A DNA stretch of 17,640 nt from contig JBIKLI010000048.1 of the NCBI GenBank assembly GCA_044359885.1, positions 1 through 17,640 of the forward strand, read 5' to 3'. Each line of letters opens with the position of its first letter. Positions within the stretch are counted from its first letter, which is position 1. Both the position numbers and the translations under genes were made by a program. This DNA is from CAIOSQ01 sp044359885. GTDB taxonomy: Bacteria > Pseudomonadota > Alphaproteobacteria > CACIAM-22H2. The notes below the pieces were generated by a model. That model was given only the letters and a program-made list of their open reading frames with translations. It searched no databases and was not told the DNA's origin. Of this stretch, positions 1 to 7,145 are shown piece by piece.

Positions 1-281
1 AGATGCACACCGACTGGAGCCATGCCGGCCCCGAACGGCGCGAGATCCGCATCGAGACCCAGTGCGGGCACCGGCTGGAACTGCTGGACAGCGGCGGGAC
101 GCTGGTGATCGACGACGCGGTGGCGGTGCGCGAGACGCGGGCCGAGTATCCCGCGCTCTATGCGCGTTTCGCCGGGCTGGTCGGCAGCGGCCGCAGCGAC
201 ATCGACCTCGTGCCGCTGCGCATGGCGCTTGACGCGCTGGCGGTGGGACGCCGGGTCCTCCTGCCGCGCGTCGCGGGCTAG
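1..281 (+). CDS. Gfo/Idh/MocA-type oxidoreductase, C-terminal fragment (sugar 1-dehydrogenase-like)
   Basis: Only about the last 92 codons lie in the window; the reading frame is open to the left edge, so the ATG at 3 is probably internal. The visible part has the tail typical of D-galactose/L-arabinose 1-dehydrogenase-like members of the Gfo/Idh family. It starts with a beta-strand region of the IRIETQCG type, followed by a glycine-bearing turn (DSGGTLVIDD). It ends with the helical stretch EYPALYARFAGLV, the conserved GRSDIDLVPLR and a closing DALAVGRRV. Such enzymes oxidise aldoses with NAD(P)+ in the cytoplasm. The nucleotide-binding domain lies outside the window, so substrate and cofactor cannot be judged. 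The next gene starts 109 nt downstream on the same strand. Confidence 0.6.
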   Translation, partial: MHTDWSHAGPERREIRIETQCGHRLELLDSGGTLVIDDAVAVRETRAEYPALYARFAGLVGSGRSDIDLVPLRMALDALAVGRRVLLPRVAG

Positions 282-390
282 CCGCGTCGCACCCCGGATC
301 CACGTCCGCGGCACGTGCCCCTGCCGTCGGGCCGCGTCCGCATGCTAGACCGATGCCGGCGCGGGCGCGGAAGCCAGCGGGGGGAATCGC

Positions 391-1353
391 ATGAGTGTCG
401 GGCTGATCGCCTTGCTGGACGACGTCGCGGGGTTGGCACGCATGGCGGCGGCGTCGCTCGACGACGTCATCGGCCAGGCGACCAAGGCGGGCGCCAAGGC
501 AGCGGGCGTCGTGATCGACGACGGGGCGGTGACGCCGCGCTACGTCGTCGGCTTCGCTGCGGCGCGCGAACTGCCGATCGTCGGCCGGATCGCGCTCGGC
601 TCGCTGCGCAACAAGATGCTGATCCTGCTGCCGGCCGCGCTGCTGCTGAGCCTCTTCGCGCCCTGGGCGATCACGCCGCTGCTTCTGATCGGCGGCATCT
701 ATCTCTGCTACGAAGGCACCGAGAAGGTCTGGGAAGTCCTGGTGCCGCATGCGGCGCATGCCCACGAGGCGGCGCGCATGCCGGCCGCGACCGGGGATGC
801 CGCGGCGCTCGAGGACCGGAAGGTGGCGGACGCGATCAGGACCGATTTCATCCTGTCGGCCGAGATCATGGCGATCACGCTGGCCAGCCTGCCGCCGGGC
901 AGCCTCTGGATGCGCGCGGCGGTGCTCGCGACGGTCGGGCTGGGGATCACGCTGATCGTCTATGGCGCGGTCGCGCTGATCGTGAAGGCCGACGATCTGG
1001 GTGTGCATCTGGCGCGCAACGCCTCGCCCGGCGCCGCCGGCAGCCTGTCGCGCGCCGCCGGCCGGCTGCTGGTGCGCGCGATGCCGGTGTTCCTGCGTCT
1101 TCTTGGCGTCGTCGGCACCGCCGCGATGATCTGGGTCGGCGGCGGCATCGTCCTGCATGGGCTCGAGGAATACGGCCTCGGCGCGGGCGCGCATGCGATC
1201 CACGATGCCGCGCAGGTCGTCGCGTCGGCGCTGCCCGTGCTCGGCGGCTTCGCGGCCTGGCTCGTCGAAGCCGCGGGGGCGGGACTCGCGGGCCTCGTCG
1301 TCGGCGCCGCCGCCATCCCCGTCGTCGCCCGCCTCGGGCGCCTCGTCCGCTGA
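391..1353 (+). CDS. DUF808 family inner-membrane protein (YedI-like)
   Basis: This 320-residue protein matches the DUF808/YedI family. Its N-terminus (GLIALLDDVAGLARMAAASLDDV) and the following AGAKAAGVVIDDGAVTPRYV segment are family hallmarks. After them come RNKMLILLPAALLLS and YLCYEGTEKVWE. Hydrophobic segments lie at about residues 75-108, 155-200, 225-250 and 280-315, so it is an integral membrane protein. The molecular role of the family is not established. The start is supported by a purine-rich GGGGGGAA stretch about 4 nt before the ATG and by the conserved N-terminus. Length is normal for the family. It runs convergently into the acetamidase gene, with about 50 nt between the two stop codons. 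Confidence 0.88.
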   Translation: MSVGLIALLDDVAGLARMAAASLDDVIGQATKAGAKAAGVVIDDGAVTPRYVVGFAAARELPIVGRIALGSLRNKMLILLPAALLLSLFAPWAITPLLLIGGIYLCYEGTEKVWEVLVPHAAHAHEAARMPAATGDAAALEDRKVADAIRTDFILSAEIMAITLASLPPGSLWMRAAVLATVGLGITLIVYGAVALIVKADDLGVHLARNASPGAAGSLSRAAGRLLVRAMPVFLRLLGVVGTAAMIWVGGGIVLHGLEEYGLGAGAHAIHDAAQVVASALPVLGGFAAWLVEAAGAGLAGLVVGAAAIPVVARLGRLVR

Positions 1354-1404
1354 GCGCGCGACGGTACCGGCCGGGCGCGATCCCGACCCCGGCCCCGCCG
1401 GCGC

Positions 1405-2331
1405 CTAGGCGCGGGCGATGCCGGCGCCCAGCTTCGGGAATTCGCAGCGGATCGAGGTGCCGAGCTTCGGCGCCTTGCAGTACTGGTTGATCCGCAGATC
1501 CGCCGCGATCGACATGAGACCGAAGGCGTCGGCGGGCGACACGCCCAGGCGCTGGCCGAGCAGCGCGATCATCGACCGGGTGCAGAACTCCGCGGCCTCC
1601 TCGAAGCTGGGAGCCGAGGCGGTGGTGATCCAGCGATCCGGCGTCTCCATCCACGGCCAATCGGTGGCGCCGCCCTTCTCCAGCCGGAAGCGCAGATGCA
1701 CCCGCGCGCCGATCTCGGCGCCCGATCCGCACATCTCGGCATCGCCCATCGTGGCGTGGACGTCGCCGACATAGAACAAGCCCATCGGCGCGAAGATCGG
1801 CAGATGCACCGTGGTGCCGACCGCCAGCCTGTTGTTGTCCATGTTGCCGCCGTGCCGGCCGATCAGGCCGACCGAGATCGGCTCCAGCGGCGCGCAGGCC
1901 ATGGCGCCGATCATCGGCTTCAGCGGCAGGCGCAGATCCTTGAAATGCACCTGCCCGTCCTTCACGGGCAGCATCGTGACGACGCGTTCGTTCACGACGT
2001 CGCGCACGATCCCGACCTCCGGGAAGACGCCGACATAGCCGACCGGATCGACCTCGATCGACAGGATCTCGACCGCGAGCGCGTCGCCAGGCTCGGCGCC
2101 GGCGATGCCGACCGGCCCGGTCATCGGGTTCGAGCGTGGGAACCTGTCGTTCGGGTTCGGCCGTGTCGTCACCTCGTCCTCGGGCTTGTGCAGCCGTCCG
2201 CCCCGGGAATTATGGGTCTCGATCATGATCTCGCACGGCGCCTCGACCGTGAGCCGCGGCGCATGCGTGGCGTCGAAGGCATACTCGACCTGGCTGCGGT
2301 CGAGATAATGCAGGGCGCGGGATCGCTCCAT
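1405..2331 (-). CDS. Acetamidase/formamidase family protein (FmdA/AmdA)
   Basis: This 308-residue protein belongs to the acetamidase/formamidase family, which hydrolyses short amides to ammonia and a carboxylate in the cytoplasm. Recognisable family blocks are APCEIMIETHNS (about 31-42), PVGIAGAEPGDALAVEIL (73-90), GRHGGNMDNN (158-167, with H160) and GDVHATMGDAEMCGSGAE (189-206). The last block carries the conserved His and acidic residues of the metal site. The protein ends with the usual SIAADLRINQ segment. Its start codon lies only 6 nt after the stop of the upstream deacylase gene, so the two are almost certainly cotranscribed and probably translationally coupled. The true substrate may be an amide released by the partner enzyme rather than acetamide or formamide; this is inference. 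Confidence 0.9.
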   Translation of the reverse strand: MERSRALHYLDRSQVEYAFDATHAPRLTVEAPCEIMIETHNSRGGRLHKPEDEVTTRPNPNDRFPRSNPMTGPVGIAGAEPGDALAVEILSIEVDPVGYVGVFPEVGIVRDVVNERVVTMLPVKDGQVHFKDLRLPLKPMIGAMACAPLEPISVGLIGRHGGNMDNNRLAVGTTVHLPIFAPMGLFYVGDVHATMGDAEMCGSGAEIGARVHLRFRLEKGGATDWPWMETPDRWITTASAPSFEEAAEFCTRSMIALLGQRLGVSPADAFGLMSIAADLRINQYCKAPKLGTSIRCEFPKLGAGIARA

Positions 2332-2337
2332 CGCCCG

Positions 2338-3345
2338 TCAGCCTTCGAAATCGGTGGCCAGATGCGCGACGCAGTCGCCGCGCTCGGTGCGGCCCTGGGC
2401 GCGCTTGCAGACCACGAGGCCGGCGCGCGCGAAACGCGCCTCCATCGGCGGTCGCATCGGATCCTCGACGAAATGGATGCGGCCGGCCAGCTGACCCTTC
2501 TCCACCCAGTCGCCAAGCTCGACCGCCGGCTGGAAAAGACCATCCGCCATCGCATAGACGAAATAGTCGCGCCCGGAGATCTGCATGAACCGGGTGGGCT
2601 TCTCCGGCGGCGCGATCGTCCAGTTCCTGAGGATGCCGAGATGGGCGAGCGTGTTGCGCAGCCCGCGCTCGACCAGCGCCAGACCGGTCTTCGACACGGC
2701 GGCCCGGCCGCCGAACTCGCCGCCCATCGCCGGGATGCCACGGATATGGGCGCCACGCTGCGCGAGCCGGTCGTCGGAATTGCGGCCGACGATGCTGAAC
2801 GGAGGGCCGAACGCCTTCACCAGCGCGAATTGCCGGGCGTTGAGTTCCTCGTTGGCGGTCAGATGCATGCCGCAATAGGTCAGATAGTCGAGCGACCGTC
2901 CGCCGGCATGAAGGTCGTGATAGGCGCTCGCCAGCGGGATCAGGTGGTTGGCGATGTAGTAGGAGATCTGCGCCGTCGGTCCGCCGTCGGGATCGCCGGG
3001 AAAGGCGCGGTTGAGATTGCCGCCGTCGAGAGGCGACAGGCGCTGGCCCGCCATCGCGGCTGGAAAATTCGCGGCCGGCAGGACGATGACGCGTCCGGCG
3101 ATGTGATCCGGCTCGAGATCGCGGATCAGGTTGAGCAGCCCGATCTGTCCCTCGTATTCGTCGCCATGCGTGCCCGCCGTGAACAGCATCGTCGGCCCGG
3201 GGCCGTTCTTGATGCATGCGATCGGGACGTGGACGACCTTGTAGGCGGAATCGTTCATCGACCATGGCATGAACAGGTTGGAGACCTGCTTGCCGTCCTT
3301 GTCGAAGTCGATATCGGTCGAGATGCGGGTGGGGCGGGTGGACAT
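2338..3345 (-). CDS. M14-like zinc deacylase, succinylglutamate desuccinylase/aspartoacylase family (DoeB-like)
   Basis: The 335-residue protein has the zinc site of the AstE/AspA family: H60 and E63 in GTHGDEYEG, and H146 in DLHAGG. The substrate-binding pattern GGNLNRAFPG (108-117, N112/R113) is present, as is a candidate catalytic E210 in GGEFGG. Such enzymes remove an acyl group from N-acyl amino acids. The layout (IDFDKDG near the N-terminus, then HGDEYEG, then DGGNLNRAFPG, then ERGLRNTL.HLGIL) resembles N-acetyl-diaminobutyrate deacetylases (DoeB) more than classical AstE. That is a motif impression, and no other ectoine genes are here. I chose the ATG at 3345 because homologous N-termini begin just before DIDF; an in-frame ATG at 3360 is possible, and neither has a strong ribosome-binding site. 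It is the first gene of the pair with the acetamidase. Confidence 0.85.
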   Translation of the reverse strand: MSTRPTRISTDIDFDKDGKQVSNLFMPWSMNDSAYKVVHVPIACIKNGPGPTMLFTAGTHGDEYEGQIGLLNLIRDLEPDHIAGRVIVLPAANFPAAMAGQRLSPLDGGNLNRAFPGDPDGGPTAQISYYIANHLIPLASAYHDLHAGGRSLDYLTYCGMHLTANEELNARQFALVKAFGPPFSIVGRNSDDRLAQRGAHIRGIPAMGGEFGGRAAVSKTGLALVERGLRNTLAHLGILRNWTIAPPEKPTRFMQISGRDYFVYAMADGLFQPAVELGDWVEKGQLAGRIHFVEDPMRPPMEARFARAGLVVCKRAQGRTERGDCVAHLATDFEG

Positions 3346-3535
3346 CGCGCGGCGATCCATCTGCAAAAGAGACGACGACCCTTGGAAGGCTAGCGAATCC
3401 GCGAACCGATGTACACGCCGCGCGGCCGGCGCGAACCGGCCGGCATGGTCCGGGATGGACCCGTCCGCCTCGATCCTGGAGGGATCGGCGCCACCGCCCG
3501 CCCGGGAAATCCGCCCGGCGCCGGCGCATGCGGCG

Positions 3536-3547
3536 CGATTCGAATCG
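3536..3547. promoter_or_regulatory. 12-bp palindrome, possible operator
   Basis: CGATTCGAATCG is a perfect inverted repeat, placed about 85 bp before the solute-binding protein start and about 190 bp before the deacylase start. It is one of the few locally AT-richer spots in the gap. A regulator site is plausible from its position between divergent genes, but 12-bp palindromes also occur by chance. Confidence 0.25.
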
Positions 3548-3621
3548 ACCATGATCGTGCCGCGCGTTAGCGTCCACGCGAGAAGGAAGCCGTCCCGTCT
3601 TCAAACCGGACCATCAGACAT

Positions 3622-3625
3622 GGAG
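3622..3625 (+). promoter_or_regulatory. Shine-Dalgarno site that decides the start at 3632
   Basis: GGAG lies 6 nt before the ATG at 3632 and overlaps an earlier in-frame ATG at 3620. This makes 3632 the better start. The choice also puts the twin-arginine motif about ten residues from the N-terminus, as expected. Confidence 0.6.
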
Positions 3626-3631
3626 AGCCGA

Positions 3632-5266
3632 ATGCCCCGACAGAGCGGAATTCCCCGATCTTCACGACGTCGTTTCCTGGCCGCGAGCGCCGGTCTCGCG
3701 GCAGCCGCCGGCGCTCCCGCGATCGCGCGCGGCCAGACGCGCCGAGGCGAGCAGAACACCGTGCGGGCAGCCATGCATGGCGACATCTCCGTCTTCGATC
3801 CGATCTGGACGACGCAGACGATGGCCGCCGTCCATGGCGGCATGGTCTACGACACGCTGTTCGGTGCCGACGGGAAATACGCGCCGCAGCCGCAGATGGT
3901 CGGACGGCACGGTCTTTCCGACGATCATCTGACCTACACATTCGAACTCCGCGACGGTCTCGTATGGTCCGACGGCTCGCCGGTGACCGCCGCCGATTGC
4001 GTCGCTTCGCTGCGCCGCTGGGGCGTGCGGCACGGAGCCGGCCAGATCATGATGAGCCGGACGGCGGACATCTCGGCCAGGGACGAACGCACGATCGTGC
4101 TGCGCCTGAAGGAGCGCTGGGGTCTCGTCTACCATGCGCTGGCGTCGACCACCGGCCCGCTCTGCTTCATGATGCCGAAGCGGTTCGCGGAAACCGATCC
4201 GCACCAGCGGATCGACACCAGCGGCGGGATCGTCGGCTCGGGTCCGTTCGTCATGAACATGGAGCAGACCAGGGCCGGGACCCAGTATGTCTACGACCGC
4301 AACCCCCGCTACGTGCCGCGCAACGAGCCTGCGTCCGGAATCGCCGGCGGCAAGGTCGTCCATCTCGACCGGGTCATCATCATGAACATCCCGGAGGCGG
4401 AGACGGCGGTGGCGGCCGTGCGTTCCGGCGAGGTCGACTTCTACGAGACGCCGCCGTTCGAGTCGCTGCCGCAGCTGGAGGCCGACCCGAACCTCACGGT
4501 CACGATCCTGAACGAACTGGGCAACGTCGGCTATATCCGCCTCAACCACCTCCATCCGCCCTTCAACAACGTGAAGGCGCGGCAGGCGGTGCAGTGGGTG
4601 CTCGACCAGAAGGCGCACATGGCGGCGAGCTTCCCGGACCGGCGCTTCGGCCGGACCTGCGGCTCCTTCCTCACCTGCGGCACGCCCATGGAGAGCGACG
4701 TCAATACCGACTGGTTCTCGAAGGGCCCGGACCTGGCCAAGGCGCGGCAGCTGGTCCGCGAGTCCGGCTATGACGGCCGGCCGGTGCTGATCATGCAGGC
4801 GACGAACATCGACTACATGCGCAACTCGGCCGAAATCCTGGCCCAGGAGCTGCGCAGCATCGGCTTCGCCGTCCAGCTCCTGCCGCTGGACTGGGGAAGC
4901 GTCGTCCAGCGGCGGTCGAACAAGGCGGCGCCGGAACAGGGCGGCTGGAACGTGTTCATCACCTCCGCCACCGGCAACGCCAACTCCGACGTGATCAATC
5001 TCCACGCCTTCGCCGCCACGGGCGACAAGGCGTGGTTCGGATGGCCGGAGAACGCGCTGCACGAGCAACTGCGCGAACGCTGGGCGCAGGCGGCGACCCT
5101 CGCCGAGCGTCAGGCGATCACCCGCCAGCTGCAGGACAACGCCTGGAACTACGTCCACCACGTCTATTTCGGGCAATGGGTGCAGCCGACGGTCCATCGC
5201 CGCAACATCACCGGCCTGCTGCCGGTGCCCGGCATGGTCTATTGGTGGAACGTGCGCAAGACCTGA
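3632..5266 (+). CDS. ABC transporter family-5 solute-binding protein, Tat signal peptide
   Basis: This 544-residue protein is an extracytoplasmic solute-binding protein of the peptide/nickel/opine type (SBP_bac_5). A twin-arginine signal is visible: SRRRFL at residues 11-16, a hydrophobic Ala-rich stretch, and a likely cleavage near AIA at about residue 32. Family landmarks follow in order. These are an early FDPIWTTQ region (the usual LDP..T), YDTLFG, LTYTFELRDGLVWSDGSPVTAADCVASL, GSGPFVM, a VRSGEVDF segment and RQAVQWVLDQ. Folding in the cytoplasm before Tat export is implied. It is monocistronic here: no permease follows, and the next genes are convergent. It may feed the permeases encoded on the opposite strand at 7142-8943 or an unlinked transporter. 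Its ligand is unknown. Confidence 0.9.
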   Translation: MPRQSGIPRSSRRRFLAASAGLAAAAGAPAIARGQTRRGEQNTVRAAMHGDISVFDPIWTTQTMAAVHGGMVYDTLFGADGKYAPQPQMVGRHGLSDDHLTYTFELRDGLVWSDGSPVTAADCVASLRRWGVRHGAGQIMMSRTADISARDERTIVLRLKERWGLVYHALASTTGPLCFMMPKRFAETDPHQRIDTSGGIVGSGPFVMNMEQTRAGTQYVYDRNPRYVPRNEPASGIAGGKVVHLDRVIIMNIPEAETAVAAVRSGEVDFYETPPFESLPQLEADPNLTVTILNELGNVGYIRLNHLHPPFNNVKARQAVQWVLDQKAHMAASFPDRRFGRTCGSFLTCGTPMESDVNTDWFSKGPDLAKARQLVRESGYDGRPVLIMQATNIDYMRNSAEILAQELRSIGFAVQLLPLDWGSVVQRRSNKAAPEQGGWNVFITSATGNANSDVINLHAFAATGDKAWFGWPENALHEQLRERWAQAATLAERQAITRQLQDNAWNYVHHVYFGQWVQPTVHRRNITGLLPVPGMVYWWNVRKT

Positions 5267-5288
5267 CCGGAGCCGCCGGGTCCGCCCC

Positions 5289-5318
5289 CTGCCCGGCCCC
5301 TCGCGAGGGGCCGGGCAG
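5289..5318. terminator. Perfect 30-bp palindrome in a convergent gap, probable bidirectional terminator
   Basis: CTGCCCGGCCCCTCG is followed directly by its exact reverse complement. This gives a 15-bp perfect inverted repeat with no mismatch, although a few central bases must form the loop. It sits between the stop codon at 5266 and the stop codon of the ATPase gene (5334 on the minus strand), where both transcripts need to end. It lacks a clear T tract on either side, so it may work as a stem-loop barrier or 3' end stabiliser rather than a textbook intrinsic terminator. Confidence 0.6.
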
Positions 5319-5333
5319 CGACGGCCCGGACCG

Positions 5334-7145
5334 TCACACCGGCGCGGCGGCGATCAGCTGGCGTGTATAAGGATGCTGCGGGTCGGCGAAGATCTGCTCG
5401 GCCTCCCCCGTCTCGACCAGTTCGCCGCGATGCATCACCGTGACCCGGTGCGCCAGATGGCGGACGACGGCCAGGTTGTGGCTGATGAACAGGTAGGTCA
5501 GCCCCAGCGCCGCCTGCAGGTCCTGGAGCAGGTTCAGGATCTGCGACTGGATCGACACGTCCAGCGCGCTGGTCGGCTCGTCGCACACCACGAGCCGCGG
5601 CCCGCTGACCAGGGCGCGCGCGATCGCCACGCGCTGGCGCTGCCCTCCGGAGAGCTGAACCGGATAGGCGTGAAGCATGTGGCGGGGCAGACCGCAGCGC
5701 TCCAGCATCGCCGCCGCCACCTCCGGGCGTTCCGCGCGGGCGTGCAGATCGAGGATGTCGAGCGGGGCACGCACGATTTCGCCCACCGTGTGGCGCGGGT
5801 TGAGCGAGGTGTACGGATCCTGGAAGACCGGCTGCACCGCGCGGGCGCGCGCCCGACGATCCAGCGAGGACAGCGCGACGCCGCCGATCGAGATCTCCCC
5901 CGTGAGCGGCGTCTCCAGGCCCAGAACGACCCGGGCGAGCGTGGACTTCCCCGAACCGCTCTCGCCGACCAGCCCCAGCACGCGGCCGGGCGGGATCTCG
6001 AGGCTGGCGTCGCGCACCGCGGTCAGCGTCGTCGCGCGACCGAACAGGCCGCCACGCAGCCGGTATGTCACGGTGACGCCGCGTGCGCGCAGCAGCGGCG
6101 CTGCGGCGCCATCGGGCGACGCGCCGCCGGTGCCGGCGCGCGCCGCCGCCAGGACCGGCGGCGCGGCCTGCGGTCGGGCCTCCGGGTGAATGCAGTCATA
6201 GGCGACGCCTGCATCCGTCGCCTGCCGCGGCGGCTCGCCGACGCAGGCTGGAAGGGCGACATCGCAGCGGAACCGGAACTGGCAGCCGGTCGGCGCACCC
6301 AGCAATCGTGGCGGCAGCCCGGGCAGGAAACCGAGGCGATGGCCGCGTGGCGCCGCGAGGCTCGGCGCGCAGGCGAGCAGGCGGCGCGTATAGGGATGCG
6401 CGGGCGCCGCGGTCACGGCGCCGGTCGGTCCGCTCTCGACGATGCGCCCCGCGTACATCACCCCGACCCGGGCGGCGAAACGTCGGACCAGCGCGAGGTC
6501 ATGGGTGATGAACAGGATCGCAAGATCGAGATCGCGCTGCAGTTCGCGCAGCAGGTCCAGGATCTGCGCCTGCACCGTGACGTCCAGCGCGGTGGTGGGC
6601 TCGTCGGCGATCAGCAGCCGCGGCGCGGTCATCAGCGCGCTCGCGATCATCACGCGCTGGCGCAGTCCGCCCGACAATTCATGCGGGAACTGCCGCAGAC
6701 GGCGCGCGGGCTCGCCGACACCGCAGCGCGCGAGCAGCGCGATCGCTCGCTCGGCGGCCGCGGCCCGAGACGTCGACGGTTCGTGCGCCAGAAGGCCCTC
6801 GGTCATCTGCTCGCCGATGGCGAGAACCGGGTTCAGCGCGGTCATCGGCTCCTGGAAGACCATCGCCGCGGCGTTGCCGCGCACGCGGCGCAGCGCATGC
6901 TCCGGCAGCGCGCCGATCTCGGTGCCGTCGAGGCGCAGTCGCGCGACCGTCCGGCTCCCGTTGCGCGGCAGGAGGTCGAGCAGCGACAGCGCCGTCATCG
7001 ACTTGCCCGAGCCGCTCTCGCCGACCAGCGCGAAGGTCTCGCCGCGCGCGATCGCGAAGGAGACGCCGCGCACCGCGTGCAGCGTTCCCCCGGCGGTCGC
7101 GAGCGCGACCCGCAGATCCTCGACCTCGATCACCGGAGCGTTCAC
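5334..7145 (-). CDS. Fused dipeptide/oligopeptide-type ABC transporter ATPase (DppD-DppF fusion)
   Basis: This 603-residue protein holds two complete ABC ATPase domains, as in GsiA-type fusions. Domain 1 has Walker A GESGSGKS (42-49), signature LSGG (157-160), Walker B IADEP (179-183) and the switch His in ITHD (213-216). Domain 2 has GESGSGKS (394-401), LSGGQ (498-502), CDEP (521-524) and ISHN. After domain 1 the oligopeptide-type C-terminal extension (HPYTRRLL) includes four cysteines, C288, C294, C301 and C318, in the spacing seen in OppD/DppD proteins. The second extension ends at once after HPYTRQLIAAAPV. Both sites look catalytically intact. The start is GTG at 7145, overlapping the upstream permease stop in a GTGA arrangement; the open frame further upstream is an antisense extension. 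It powers import by the two permeases encoded just before it. Confidence 0.92.
   Translation of the reverse strand: MNAPVIEVEDLRVALATAGGTLHAVRGVSFAIARGETFALVGESGSGKSMTALSLLDLLPRNGSRTVARLRLDGTEIGALPEHALRRVRGNAAAMVFQEPMTALNPVLAIGEQMTEGLLAHEPSTSRAAAAERAIALLARCGVGEPARRLRQFPHELSGGLRQRVMIASALMTAPRLLIADEPTTALDVTVQAQILDLLRELQRDLDLAILFITHDLALVRRFAARVGVMYAGRIVESGPTGAVTAAPAHPYTRRLLACAPSLAAPRGHRLGFLPGLPPRLLGAPTGCQFRFRCDVALPACVGEPPRQATDAGVAYDCIHPEARPQAAPPVLAAARAGTGGASPDGAAAPLLRARGVTVTYRLRGGLFGRATTLTAVRDASLEIPPGRVLGLVGESGSGKSTLARVVLGLETPLTGEISIGGVALSSLDRRARARAVQPVFQDPYTSLNPRHTVGEIVRAPLDILDLHARAERPEVAAAMLERCGLPRHMLHAYPVQLSGGQRQRVAIARALVSGPRLVVCDEPTSALDVSIQSQILNLLQDLQAALGLTYLFISHNLAVVRHLAHRVTVMHRGELVETGEAEQIFADPQHPYTRQLIAAAPV

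Larger units (their letters stand above)
3346..3631. other. Divergent intergenic region between deacylase and solute-binding protein genes
   Basis: This 286-bp stretch lies between two divergent start codons and must hold control signals for both sides. I see no coding sequence I would defend. It contains a 12-bp perfect palindrome (3536-3547), a small hairpin with arms GGTCC/GGACC (3447-3461), and an 8-bp direct repeat GCGAACCG at 3401-3408 and 3431-3438. I could not identify a convincing sigma-70-type promoter in either direction. Confidence 0.5.

Noticed and set aside
1401..1412. 12-bp palindrome GCGCCTAGGCGC at the end of the acetamidase gene
   Set aside because: It spans the stop codon in GC-rich DNA, is short, and has no supporting T tract, so I do not call it a terminator.
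1696..3393. 565-codon plus-strand open frame opposite the deacylase/acetamidase pair
   Set aside because: It is antisense to two well-recognised enzymes, with highly charged low-information translation and no domain.
3269..3631. N-terminal extension of the Tat-type receptor back to 3269
   Set aside because: The extension overlaps the divergent deacylase gene and would bury the twin-arginine signal more than 120 residues inside the protein. The start at 3632 has a good ribosome-binding site.
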